Below, in pieces: positions 1 to 12,400 of a DNA stretch of 64,000 bases. Below the pieces are notes generated by a model. It did not search any database and was not told the DNA's origin. It saw nothing but the letters and a program-made list of their open reading frames with translations. Origin of the DNA: Platanthera guangdongensis (Eukaryota > Streptophyta > Magnoliopsida > Asparagales > Orchidaceae); NCBI GenBank assembly GCA_039583875.1, contig CM077163.1:235406646-235470645 (forward strand), given 5' to 3'. How positions within the stretch are numbered: the first letter of the stretch is position 1; every line of letters begins with the position of its first letter. Position numbers and translations under genes: made by a program.

Positions 1-307
1 GGAAGAGCTCGCGCCCCGAGAGCTCGCTCCCCCGGCCTTCCTCAGCCACTTCCTTCCCGGCTCGCCTGCCAGGAGCGTCTTCACCTAAAGAAGGGGCGGC
101 CGCGATCTGGGCTGCCGGAGTCGAGCACTCGGCCCGCGCGCCGAGTGCGAACTTAACGAGGTTCAGCACCTCGTTCCTGAAATCCTCTAACATCCCCACC
201 GTTGCGAGAGGCGGGGGGGGGGGGGGGGGGGGGGCGGCGAGTCCTGTCTGTCAGATCCTTGGTCTCCCGTCATTGAGCTCGCCGAAGCTTTTCTGCACTG
301 ACCACTC

Positions 308-325
308 TCCACGCTCACCGCACCA
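308..325 (-). other. Primer binding site, tRNA-Phe type
   Basis: The plus strand reads TCCACGCTCACCGCACCA, three bases from the LTR end. From memory this equals the 3' end of plant cytosolic tRNA-Phe including CCA, so the minus-strand element carries an 18-base tRNA-Phe primer site. The same 18 bases occur at 63017-63034. Confidence 0.75.
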
Positions 326-328
326 AAG

Positions 329-1144
329 TGTTGAAACCGGAACCCGGCCTCTTGTGGAGTTCGACCCTTGGGGAAGGGGTGGTCTCGCGCCTACTTTGCT
401 CCTGCAAGAAAAAACAACGAAGAAGACACGAAGAAACAGACCCAAGGGCTCGGCAGGGAGGTCCCACCACAAACCCGGAAGATCTCTGAGCGCTTCCCCT
501 CCTTAGCCAGAAGCCGAGCTAAGGTACCCTCAGAGAGCACTTGAAAACGAGAGTAAGGAGGCACTCAAAGCGTGCCCTCTGAGGTACCCCTTGGGTCTTA
601 TTTATAGATTTTCAGAATCTGAACTGCCAATAACCAAAAGAACTGACCTGGAAATACCAAAAAGCCCTTGGTTAGGTCTGCCAACAGCCAAACTCCGCTG
701 TCCTGAGCAGCTATGCGCAGTCCAACCTGGTCTGCCAACAGCGAGGCTCCGCTGTTCTGAGTAGCTATTCGCACCCATGGGAAGTCAGCTCGCCTCCAAT
801 TCCCCCCGCGGGAGGCGGGCGCGACCTGGCTCTGGTGGCTCGCCTATCCTCCCTGGGCGAGCGCGAGCCGGACCGTCGCGACCCGCCTGTCTTCTGCCGG
901 GGTGGGCCGGCGGCCACCGCGACCCCGATCGGCTCGCTAGTCGCGGGTCGCCAAACTCATCTGCTTTGGCCAATGATTCTCCGCGCGACCCACTCGCTCG
1001 CCTCGCCGGCTCGCTCGCCTGAAATGGGCGGGAGCGGGCCAGCCCTTCTACCGTATGTTCGTTTTGCCGTTCGAGTGCGGGTCGCGGGACTAGGTCTGCT
1101 CGCCCTTCCTGGCGGGACCCGCTCGCCGGACACGGGGTTGTACA
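329..1144 (-). repeat. 5' LTR of left-edge Tat element
   Basis: 816 bp, TG...CA on the minus strand (TGTACAACCCCGTG to GGTTTCAACA). GC-rich U3-like part at 780-1130 and AT-richer part at 590-680 with a TTTATAGA-like stretch. Shares short blocks such as GCCAACAGCCAAACTCCGCT with the LTRs at 49634 and 63039. Confidence 0.75.
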
Positions 1145-1653
1145 CTACCGCTCCCTCACTCTCTTACTGCCTCTATCTTGGTTATCCTCCTATCTCAGTC
1201 CATCCAATCCTCCCTTTTGTGCAACCAATTGCAATCGCAGAGTACCTAACTCCTCAAGAGAGTCGTCCAAATTTCATCAAGTGCTGCCAATTACTCCAAA
1301 ACAAGAAAAAAAGTGAGTATGCATTTGTTCTGCTGCATCATATCTAATGATGCGGTTCAATATCACAAGTTGAATAACTTCACCTTGTTCTCTCCTCTAT
1401 CCTCCTCCCTCTCATCTCCGCTCGAGCTCATACATCCAATGGTTCAAAGAAGCCAAATATTAAAGATTTTAAATTATTGCAGCTCGAATTTGATCATTTC
1501 CTCAGAAAACCAGTTGCACTCCTACTGTGACAGAATATTTATCATTGTTTTTGTTTTAGCCAAAGAACTATACTTTGCATTATTAAAACATAATATTGGT
1601 TTTCTTTTCATTTTATTTATTAGACTCCATGATAAGAGACATAAGAATATTAT
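1145..1653. other. Unassigned stretch, probably intron or 3' flank of EF-G
   Basis: Pyrimidine-rich then AT-rich, no coding similarity seen. ORFs here are short and lack recognisable motifs. Confidence 0.5.
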
Positions 1654-3144
1654 TGTTTACCCAGAAATCGACGATCCTCTCTAAAGTGGTTTTTTCCAGG
1701 GCCTGGCGGTTTTTCCTTCTCTCCTGGCGCGGTTAGAGGTTTCTAACCGCCTACTCGCATGGAGTGGTCTGCCTCAGCCAATTCGCCAAGACCGCCTGGT
1801 AGCCCAGTTCTACTCAAGAGGCCGCGACCTGCTTTTCAGTCCTCCTCTAGAGGGCGGTCTCGTTCCTCAGTTCACCTCTAAAGGGGCGACCTGCTCTCTA
1901 GCCCACATTAAGTGGGGCGACCTAGTTTTCAGTCCTCCTCTAGAGGGCGGTCTCGGTCCTCAGTTCGCCTCTAGGAGGGAGACCTGCTCTCCAGCCCACC
2001 TTAAGTGGGGTGACCTACTTCTCAACCCTCCTCTAGAGGGCGGTCTCGCTCCTCAGTCCGCCTCTAGAGGGGCGACCTGCTCTCCAGCCCGCCTTTAGGG
2101 GGAAGACCTGCTTCTCAGCCCTCCTCTAGAGGGCGGTCTCGCTCCTCAGTCCGCCTCTAGAGGGGAGACCTGCTCTCCAGCCCACCTTAAGGGGGGCAAC
2201 CTGCTTCTCAGTCCTCCTCTAGAGGACGGTCTCACTCCTCAGTCCGCCTCTAGAGGGGCGACCTGCTCTCCAGACCGCCTTAAGTGGGGCGACCTGCTTC
2301 TCAGCCCTCCTCTAGAGGGAGGTCTCGCTCCTCAGTCCGCCTATAAATGGCGACTCACTCTCCAGAGGGCGACTCGCTCTCCAGTTCGCCTAAGGAGGTT
2401 GCGCGGCTACTTCAACAACCTCCTCGCGATGAAGCTGGGTGGATAGCACTTGTCTAACCACCCAGTCCGCCCAGTGGTGACTTATTCCGATTCCAGAATT
2501 TTCCTACCTCGAGCCTATAAATAGGCCCTCATACCTCTATAGATGGAGGAAGGCAGTGAGACGGACCAAACCTGCGGCTACAAATTCTCGAACCATCTAT
2601 ATAGAGGTGGTCTTGGCGGCTAAATCCCCGGTCGGGTGGTTAGAAAGGGAATCAGGCGACCTCAACAGATCAGCTCTTTACACCCTCGGCGACCTCAAGG
2701 AGCATGCCGCACGATTAGATCCAACTGGATGATCCATCTCAGCGGCCTGGATGGCGACCCCAGTGATCAGACCACGCGATTATACTAGACGACCTGAGTA
2801 GTAGACCGAGCAGCCTGTGCGGGCTGGAGACTTGAACGGCCTATGCGACCTGGTCGGGCTCTACTCTACCTGCTAGCTCTTCTACTCATGTTTACTTCCT
2901 TTTCCATGTACTTGGACATAACCTAAGCTATAATACATGTTTATAATCAAAGAAAAGCCCGCCGCAAGAGAGACATTTGCCGCGGCGGGCTAAGTATGGT
3001 CTCGCCGCATGCTAGCGACCATCTCCTCTTCTCTTACTCACCTCTTCCCTCGCAACTCAAAGTAACCGGCTACTCATTAGTTACCTTCCCTCGTCCCTCC
3101 TATAGCTTGAACGTTGTGTCCTGATCGCACATTTGGCATCAACA
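1654..3144 (+). repeat. Probable solo LTR
   Basis: Starts TGTTTACCCAG, ends TTTGGCATCAACA, TG...CA, 1491 bp. A TATA box TATAAATAG sits at 2516-2524 and a short inverted repeat (AGCCCGCCGC ... GCGGCGGGCT) at 2957-2992. Flanks are ATTAT (1649-1653) and GTTAT (3145-3149), a 4/5 target duplication. Plain intron sequence follows the right end, so there is no internal domain. It contains a 93-bp tandem array. The left border is inferred and less sure than the right. Confidence 0.5.
1800..2395. repeat. Tandem array, about 93-bp unit, six to seven copies
   Basis: Each unit carries CCTCCTCTAGAGGGCGGTCT, a CTCCTCAGTCCGCCTCTAG block and a GCGACCTGCTCTCCAGCC block. The repeated CTCTAGAG core is a palindrome. 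Copies differ at several positions each. It lies upstream of the TATA box of the solo LTR, where LTR promoters often carry repeated elements. Confidence 0.75.
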
Positions 3145-3350
3145 GTTATCATAGCCATGCATAATGAATAGATAGCTACAGTAAAGATATTAAAGTTGCT
3201 CTAAATATCAAATAAAGAATATTGCACTATAGTGAGCTCTTATCATAAAGAAGTTGTATGCCGGTGAAGCATAAATGGAAAGTATCAGGATGTCTAAAAC
3301 CTCTTATTAACCAAAGAAACATTTAGATGACATTTTAAGCCAATACTTAC

Positions 3351-3472
3351 CCACAAACACGCCCATATTGACCTTGACCACCGGTCTGCTTCTTGTGCAA
3401 GTAATCAAAATCTGCACGCTGTGTTATCGTCTCTCTAAAGTTTACACGAGGTCTTCCAGTTTGTGCATCAAC
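3351..3472 (-). CDS. MEFG1: EF-G exon, start of domain IV
   Basis: 122 bp, 40 codons plus two bases. Contains [40 protein letters not shown]. Acceptor TTTCAAG|GTT, donor GG|GTAAGT. Separated from the preceding exon by a 9.0-kb intron. The remaining domain IV and V exons are not found in 1-3350. Confidence 0.92.
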
Positions 3473-6400
3473 CTTGAAATCAATGGAAGATAATGAAGAA
3501 CAGTGTCAGAAGAAATTATCCAACACTTCCATATAATCTATCAGATATAAATTGACCATCATTTCTCATGTAAGAACTGAGAAGATATAGTATATTATCT
3601 CATTAGGCTAACAAAAATAATGTTACAAAACAGGATCAAAATATTTACACAAGAATAAAAAATGTGTAGGATACAAATGGTAGGTATGCTCCCGCCTAGA
3701 TTCAGAGGCGGGTTCTCTCTTGACGCCCCTATCCAAGGAGAGATACAAAACCAAAGATGTTCCAAGCTAATCATAAGACACTTCCACCCTCTTATATAAG
3801 TGAAAGTGGGGATACATCAGTATTTCAAAAATGACATTAGAGTTATATAGGTAAATACAAAAACACGTAAGATACTAAGTTGATGAAGCTCGATAAGGTG
3901 GTTGTGGGGCTCGGGGAGTCGTATTTGTATCAATACTACCATCTCCAAAATCAACCTTGTCTTCAAGGTAGAGGCTTGAAGGGGTTGTCAACGAGCATAA
4001 GAGATCCATGAACGCAAAGAAGAGGTCATCATCTTCATAATATATCAATGGTCGAGTCGGCTCTATGGAAGAAAAGGTTTAGGACGTTGAGAAGGCTGGT
4101 TGGGGGGGGGGGGGGGGGGGGGGGTTCCAAAGTTGCAGCAAGTTCCTCCTTAAATCAACGAGCTTGTTGGGGGGATGGATTGTAGGCACAAACGGGTGCG
4201 CATATGGGGTGGGGGGCACAAACCAAGAAGGACGTACCCAAGATAATGATTCTCTCTTGGCGTGGTGGCAAAGGAGTTCCTCTTTAAGTGTAGGGCAGGA
4301 GAGACCGGGAATGTTCTGGAGCGTCGAACGCACCCAGTGTAGCGTAGAGTCTTCCATGTAAATTATTTCCATTGGGACATTGTCTGTAGAAGTGGATTGG
4401 AAATCGAAATACTATTCTGCTCCGGTGGTTCAGCCGAGAGGGTCAATGTTATCGTACGACAACTGGACGGGAAAATTCACGCTCACAAGTCGGGTGTTGA
4501 GTAGGCACAAATCGCCGAGATGCAAGCCTACATCGACGACGATCCTCCAGAAAAATCAATGAGGAGAAACAATGAACAAAAGAGGATTAATCTGAGATTT
4601 GGAGGCAAGTCGAGGGAAACGAGAAGCTTTCATTCCTTTGTGCTTTTGAACCCTCTTTTAAGTGGCAATTTAGTTTATTTTTAAAGGATTATTATTTTGT
4701 GAGTGGAAGTTTTTGGTTTGTCTTTTTTGGGTTTATCCTTCGTAATTTTAAAAGGATTTTATGTTTCTTTTATGCCCCTTGATTTTGAAAGGATTCTATG
4801 CATATTTTAATTAATGTTAATTTAAACAATTTAGAGGTTTGCCTTATTTCTCCCTAACTATCCGAATTGTCGTGTGTGTACCTATTGATTTATGGTTTTG
4901 TTGGGCGGTCACTCCAATTAAGTCGGTACAATGTATGCATGAAATAACAAAACAATTGACACATGCGTAAATAAGATAATGGAACCAGCCGTTCTCAAGG
5001 ATTGTTGGAGTTGTCCGCTACGATGTGACTCAATCGAACAACAGGCATGTGGCCAGAGATAGGGTCGATCCTTCCATTTACATCATTGGTGGCAGTAACA
5101 CTATGATGTTCTGCGATGTGAGAAATCGAACGAAGGAGTGGAGACCCTAGGTATAAGGAATCCACAAGGGGAAACGGAGTTAGAGCTTCCACGTAGTGTG
5201 TCAAGGTGAGGCATTAACATAAGTCTGATCAAAACATTGCAGTGCAGTGGAATCGAGAGAGTGCAGATGTGTAATCATTAATGGAGCTTGGAAGCTGGGG
5301 AACAGTCGCAAAACTCAAGATTGCGAGACGGTGAGAGTCCTACTCGTCGTGAATGCAAGGCGAGACACTTGAATGGTTGAATCAAAGTGGGCGTGTACTG
5401 AATTGGAATTGTTAGTTTGACAACTAGATAAAGACATGCTGGGTGGAAACCCCAACAATGGTGAATCTCAGTAGTCGGTCGAGACAGGCAAGTCAAACCA
5501 ATTGTTACAAAACAGGATCTGAATATTTGCACTATAATAGCGAGGTATGCGCATGCGTAGCTTCGCCCTCTCCAAGGAGTGATCCAAAACATAAGAATTT
5601 ACAAGCTAATCCCAATAGTCTCCTCCACTCCTGTATATACACGAGTGGCAATATAACACCATTATAAAAATGTTACTATGGCTACATAGGTAAATAGAAA
5701 AAACACATGTGATACTAATATGTGGTGCTCAGTAAAGTGATTGTGGTCTCGTAGACTCATATTCGCATCGAATAACAGGGCTAGCAAAAATTACATTACA
5801 ATATGAGGTTTCTTGATTGGCAAGGGAAATGATATACATGAGACTCAAGATCAAAAGGATATCATGATGACCAACGGAAAAGATGTGCATGAATGAGAAA
5901 TGAAAGAGTGTGTTTAACATCCCACCATGTGAAACAAAGTCGGGAACCCATGGGTTGTTGGAACACTAACACTTTTACTCAAACATATCAATAATGAATG
6001 TAAGAAGGAACAAATACAAAAACGCAAATAAATATAATATGGACTTTTGGGAGAGCTCCTAATTTGTTTTTCCATCTACTACCTTAAATAATCCTCAAAC
6101 ACAAAATCACATGGATTATGATGCAAATCAGACAAACAATATGTTATGTGCTTGCGGGGAATTTCACTGATGGCAGCGGGGTGAAGGATACAAGGCGGTG
6201 TTAACCCTAGAAATGGTGGACGAGATGAGAGAAGACGAGGCTTGGGGGGAAGAGAGGAATAAGGAGGAGGGCTTAGAGAGAAAGAGGGAGAAGCTTGAGA
6301 GAAGGGAAACTTTGGTTTAATTCTTGCATAATATTACATGACCCCTAAGGTCCTCTATATATAGGCTCCGATGGCTAAATCGTAAATACCCAACGTACAT

Positions 6401-9400
6401 CAAATATTAAAACACTTAAACGCTACGACGACTCGATTCGACTCCCACGACTTGACTCGATATAATGACTCGACACCAACATAAATACTTATAATAATAC
6501 ACAACTAGATAACTGAGGGCATAGGATCCATAACATCTCATTCGTTCTTGAAATCAAGTTTTCCCTCAAGCTTGAGCTCCACGTGGATGAACGGTTCCTC
6601 GGGCTCCGTGATTCCGCGACAAAAAATCTCCCAATAGTGCGTCCGGTGGAGGCGGATAGTCGAAGGAGGTGGTAACTTAGGTCGACAAGAAGCTGCGACA
6701 GTCATAAATGGAGGCTCTAACTTAGGGTCTGGCGGGGCTGGCAGAGCGGTGATTAACAACAGCTGCAAGGAGGATAGAGAAACAACGGCCAGCGGAAGGA
6801 ACAAATTTTGATGGAAAGGCAAAGCAGGGGCCGACGGGGTAGGGGCTGAGAGAAAGGGTGACGAGGTGACCGGATGGACCGGCGACGGCAGAAAAAAGAT
6901 GTCCACTGTGGAGAGACGTGGCACATCAGTGGTTGGCGAAGATGGAAACTGCACGAGGAGAATCGGTGGCGGCAATGTTGGTGGAGGTGGAAGGTGTGTT
7001 GGAAGGCAGCCGGCAAGGTTTGGTAGTGGTAAGGGTTGTCGCGGCTCAAGTGGTGGAATTGATGGCGCAAGCGAAGGTGGTGGGGCAATCGAATGCGGTA
7101 GTGTAAACGGCTACAACGACCACTCTAATTGTGCAATTTTAGCGTCGAGCATGTGGTTGAATCGAGCCTCAAAACAGTCAAACTGATAGAGCGGTTGGGC
7201 TCACAAGTCAGTGCCCTCCATATCTCCAGTGAATTAATGATTAATAATTAATCAAGTAATCAATTACAAATTAAATCAGAAGAGGTGAGGTCACGTCCAC
7301 GATGACTCGAGGAAAGGGGAGGGATGCTCGAAACTACAGGAGACGAAGTGTGTCGTGCATTGAGAAGCAAAATGATAGGTTCGTCGAGCCAAAAAGCGAC
7401 GACGCGCCCAACTGTAGCGCACGAAAGTCGATCTCAATGTTGAGAGAAGAGGTTCGAGTGAAGGATCAAGACGAGGAAGACTGGAATCATCGTGCCCTTC
7501 AACATCTAGAGCGGGGTAGAACCTAGGGAGAGGGCTAGAAAGGCGTGATGGCATGCGCTGGGGTCGAGGTCGGATCTGTACGGAAGGGAGGGGGTGTTGT
7601 GTGGCTTCAATGGCGGGCTTCTTTTGGATGTCGGTCTGGAAGGGAAGCAAAGAGGTGGTGTGGTTGTTGTTGGCAGCATTCCCAACGGAGATGGCACAAC
7701 GGCTGGATGAAGAAGTAGCGGTAGCTGGATTCTTCGGGAAGGTACGAGAAGTAGAGGTGGCTGCAAACAGCGTTGCGCTGCCAGGTGTCGACAGGTTTGG
7801 CGCGGGTTGGAACGACAGGTGTTGGGCTGGAGGTGAGGAAGGAACCTCTGATACCAAATATGTTATGTGCTTGCGGGAGATTTCTCTGATGCAGCGGGGT
7901 GGAGGAAACAAGGGGGGTGTTAACCCTAAAAATGGTGGAGGAGATGAGAGAAGACGAAGCTTGGAGGGAAGGAGAGGATACCCTAGGAAAGAGGAGGGCT
8001 TAGAGAGAGAGAGAGAGGGAGAAGCTTAAGCGAGAAGGGAAACTTTGGCTTAATTCTTGTATAATATTGCATGACCTCAAATACCCTATATATAGGCTCT
8101 GATGACATAACAATAAATACCCAACACACATCAAATATTAAAAGACTTAAACGCCACGATGACTCGACTCGACTCCTACAACTTGACTCGATACAATGAT
8201 TTGACACTGACATATATACTTATAATAATACAAAACTAGATAACATAGGGTGTAGGATCCATAACACAATAGTGGATTGCGTCTCATCAATTTTCAAGTT
8301 AAAAAATCATTCATCAACGCATTTAAAAAAATGCAAAGTGATTAGACAATTAATGAGGAACACACGCATCAATTGAAGCACACATACGAGGCCATTCAGA
8401 ATCTATCTTCGTGGGACCCTGCAGATGCGTTTAACACATTTTTCAAAGTTCAATGTATTTTTCTAATATTCTATTAGTTATATTTTATTATTTTTTATCA
8501 ATGGAATTACAAGATAATCAAATCCCACCATTCCACTGACATATTGGCCTCCTTTAAATAAAGATTGTGAAAGTGGAAAAAGATTGAATTTTTTTTTGGA
8601 TTTACTAAAACTCTTTGATCAACAGTCGATGCTATCACTGATTACCCTCCATTCCCCTTCCCATTGGTGTTGAAGCCAAGGATTGTTGTTGGCCCTTTTG
8701 ATGGAGATCGATTACGCGTCAGTCAAATATTTGTGAGATCGATATTTTTGGATCATCAGATGGGCAATCAGAGATCATGATCGTGATCGGCTTGATTTTT
8801 CATATTTTTCTTTATTTATCTGAGTTGTATTTTGAGAGGTTATATTATTTGTCGGGCAATCGTGGCCATCACATATACATAACCTAATCCAACCTATACC
8901 CCTGTCGGTTAGGGCATTGGGGATCGAGAGTTGGTCTCATGAAAGAAACCACTCGGTCTCAGCGACCGGCGTGACACCCTTTCGCTTCTCCTCTCTGGTA
9001 GTGCTGACGCCACCAACACCTTTTGTATCTGACTTCAGGTGATCATTATCAAGTAAACGATAAGGATCTCATTCCCATCGCTCAATGAGACCCCCACTTC
9101 CCCACTGCAAATACCGCAACCCAGCTCTTCTCCACTATAGACTGCCAACTTTCATCCCCCTCCCACTGTGAAAACAAAATCCCAACTCTTTCCCACAGGA
9201 GCCCACTGCCTCCCAGCCCCTACTCACTACAAACTACCGATTTTCAAACCCCTCCCACGGTAAAAACAGCATCCCAGCTCTTCCCTGCAGTAACCCTCAG
9301 CCTCTCAACTTCTCTCCAATACAAATCACTGACTTTCGACCCCCTCCCATTGCAAAGACTGCATCCTAGATCTTCCCCGCAGCAACCGGCCGTCTCCATC

Positions 9401-12400
9401 CCCTCCCCGCTGCAAACCACTGTCTCCCATACCTACCCGCTACAAACTGCTGCATTGAAGCACCTCCTGTTGCTACACCAACAACGTCCGGATCTTCAAT
9501 TCCACGCCGACTGCCTAAGTTATCAAAGGCACAAGGCGCACCGAGGCGCAAAGGGCCCCTGGAGCCTAGGCGCAGGCGCGCGCCTGAAGCACGTGAGGCG
9601 CAAAAATGGGGGAAAAGGAAAATTGAGCGAATTGGGCGCTCAATTCGCTGAAATTGAGCGAATTGGGCGCCCAATTCGCTGAAATTGTGCAAATTGGGCA
9701 CCCAATTCTTGAAATTGTGCGAATTGGGTGCGGAATTTCAGCGAATTGGGCGCCCAATTCGCTCAATTTCAGCGAATTGGGCGTCCAATTCGCTCAATTT
9801 TCCTTTTCCCCCATTTTTGCGCCTCACGTGCTTCAGGCGCGCGCCTGCGCCTAGGCTCCAGGGGCCCTTTGCGCCTCGGTGCGCCTTGTGCCTTTGATAA
9901 CTTAGGCAGTCGGCGTGGAATTGAAGATCCGGACGTTGTTGGTGCAGCAACAGGAGGTGCTTCAATGCAGCGGTTTGTAGCGGGTAGGTATGGGAGACAG
10001 TGGTTTGCAGCCCAAGTGCGCCTAGGGGGTGCCTCGGGTGCGTCTAAGATCATGTTTTTGCCCATAGAAATTTTTTTAAAAAAAAACCTTGAAAGTCCCG
10101 GGAGCGCCCTGGGAACCTGAAAGGCGCGCGCCTGGCCACCCCTGGGCGCGCTTGAGGCGCGCCTGGGGCACATCGCCCGCCTCAGCTGTGCTGAGGCGCG
10201 GCGGGCTGCGCCTGGTGCGCTCGGCGCCTCAGGCGCGCCTAGGCGCGCGCCTTGACAACTATGTTAATTGCCACCTTGATGAGTTTCACATTTTAGTTTC
10301 ATAGTCCTTACAATGTACGGATGCACTATTATTGTTAATACTATCTTGTTTAAATAATTTGGCTCTTCTACTCTTACGTTTGTGTGCTCAAATCATTCAA
10401 TAGTTATTTTTAGCACTTTTATGTAATTAAACTTATTTTATGATTACTTACATTGTAATGTTTGATCAATTGTGATGTTAGTGCAAGACTTTAAAGTTAA
10501 TGTTGTTTAATTATTCGCATGTCAGAAGTAATTGCATGATTGAGGTGTTACATTTGCATCAGGGAATCACGAGTTTCGCCTCATGTAGATTTGTCTTGCA
10601 TCACGTTCCCTCCTTCCAAAGCAGTCTCTTTCCCCACATCCTCCTACTACCATCCCCCACATTTGTTTCCATCTACATAGTTGTTGCTGCTCCAATATCA
10701 ATGCAACCCTAGTTCCATGTTGCTGCCCCACCATTGCCACCCTATTACCTATTGCTGCCCCATCACCACCACAACCCACAGTTTCCTCTTGTTGTCTCAT
10801 CATCGTCACAATCCAAGTATATATAAGATGATACCAACCGACCAATCCTCCATCTGTTGATCCGGCCTTCCCTCCACTCCTCCAGTCCATGAAAAAACCA
10901 AACCCCCAACTCCACACATAGCATTATTACCTCAGCCCATCGACCATACTTTTTTCATGATGGAGACAATTATTAGGTGAGCTTTATATGTAATTTCAGA
11001 TTTCTACATACTCAATTGTAGATACATGAAACCTTTTACTCACCTTTAGATTTTTTATTCCATTTAGCGTATGTCCACATGCAAGTTCATGCTTTATATC
11101 CATGCACGTAGTAGTGTAATTCTTATAGTGCATGTTTTTATGACTTATTGGATTGACCGATCAATAGAACCCTGAATGAAAAAGCCTGCAAAATAATTTT
11201 TTTGTGATAGTTTGGGCAAGAGGAAGAATTAAAATTTAAAATCAAGCATTTTATAATATTATAAATAATTTTGAAACTAAAATTTTAATCTATAAAGTAT
11301 TTACTACAGTTTCAGAATTATTTAATATTGGGAGAACACTAAGAGTCTGGGTTCATCTCCTTCTGCTTTTGATTTGCCATCCCATTAAACTTATTAAAAC
11401 CAAAACCCTAAAAGCCTCTCTTTTATAACCCCCCCCCCCCCCCCCCCCGGAAAGAAATCGGAAAACAGATAAAATTATCTTTGATTTTCGAAATACCTCA
11501 GTAGTCCCGCCGTTTCTATTTCCTAACGCCAACAACTGTCAGTTTTTCCGGTCTACTCCACTGACTTCATCTGCCTTCAACTGGACATCTACGACCACTC
11601 TCAAACCATCAGTGCCCAATAGAATCCTCTCCCAGCATTCTCCAGCCTAGTCAACCTCTCTATTCATGTTCAGTGAGCCACACTTAACCAGACCACCAAC
11701 TAAGCCTTCCCGACAAACTCCCTCCTCTAACAAATACTCCATCGTAACTTTACCCAAGCTAATGACTTCTTTTTAGAGCCCATACCAACCCCCTCTCCCC
11801 TCTAATGACCTGCGAATTATTTACCCAGCTAATCTCCATTTAATCCTTCATTCATTGTTCCATTTATTAACCGAGCCTCGTATTACCATCCAGTAGAACC
11901 CCATCTAATTCGAGCCTTCGTTGTGTTTGCAAGCCCGAGGTATTCCTCTCTCTATTCTCTTACTCAAATCATGTTAATTAATTTTATGCATAATTTGTTT
12001 GGTCTATTAAAAGCAGAGCCTGCCTAAATTATAATTAGTTATGTTTGTCGTTAACGAAAACCTCATTGTTGTACTATTTTATATCTTGTCTGTGGAAGGG
12101 AAACTTCATTGTCACCCTATTTTATTTCTTGTCTATGGAAGGGACCGATGTGTTATTCTTGTTTGATTGCTAGTCACTATGTGCATGTTGTATGCAATTC
12201 TAGGTTAATTTACTCTGTTTATTACTCGTCTAGAGGACACGCATACCACATAATTTAATTTGATGGCAAAAATTAATTTAATATCAAATTTCAATTCCGG
12301 ACAAAATCAATATATAAATTTAGACACAAACACAACATATATGAAATAAAAATAGAATACATTAGACACAATCACAATTTTAGACAAAAGTAGAATAAAG

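Larger units (their letters stand above)
1..1144 (-). mobile_element. Ty3/gypsy Tat-type element, 5' LTR and gag start (truncated by window edge)
   Basis: Reads right to left: LTR 1144-329, primer binding site 325-308, then a gag-like leader with an ATG near 274 (MTGDQGSDRQDS, then a polyproline run from the C/G homopolymer at 213-234). LTR ends TGTACAACCCC and GGTTTCAACA and the primer site match the Tat element at 49634-63981, so they are related. The gag continues off the left edge. No target duplication can be scored because the other LTR is missing. Confidence 0.75.

Noticed and set aside
773..1347. Open frames of 80-170 codons in the left-edge LTR
   Set aside because: GC-rich LTR sequence open in several frames, no recognisable protein.
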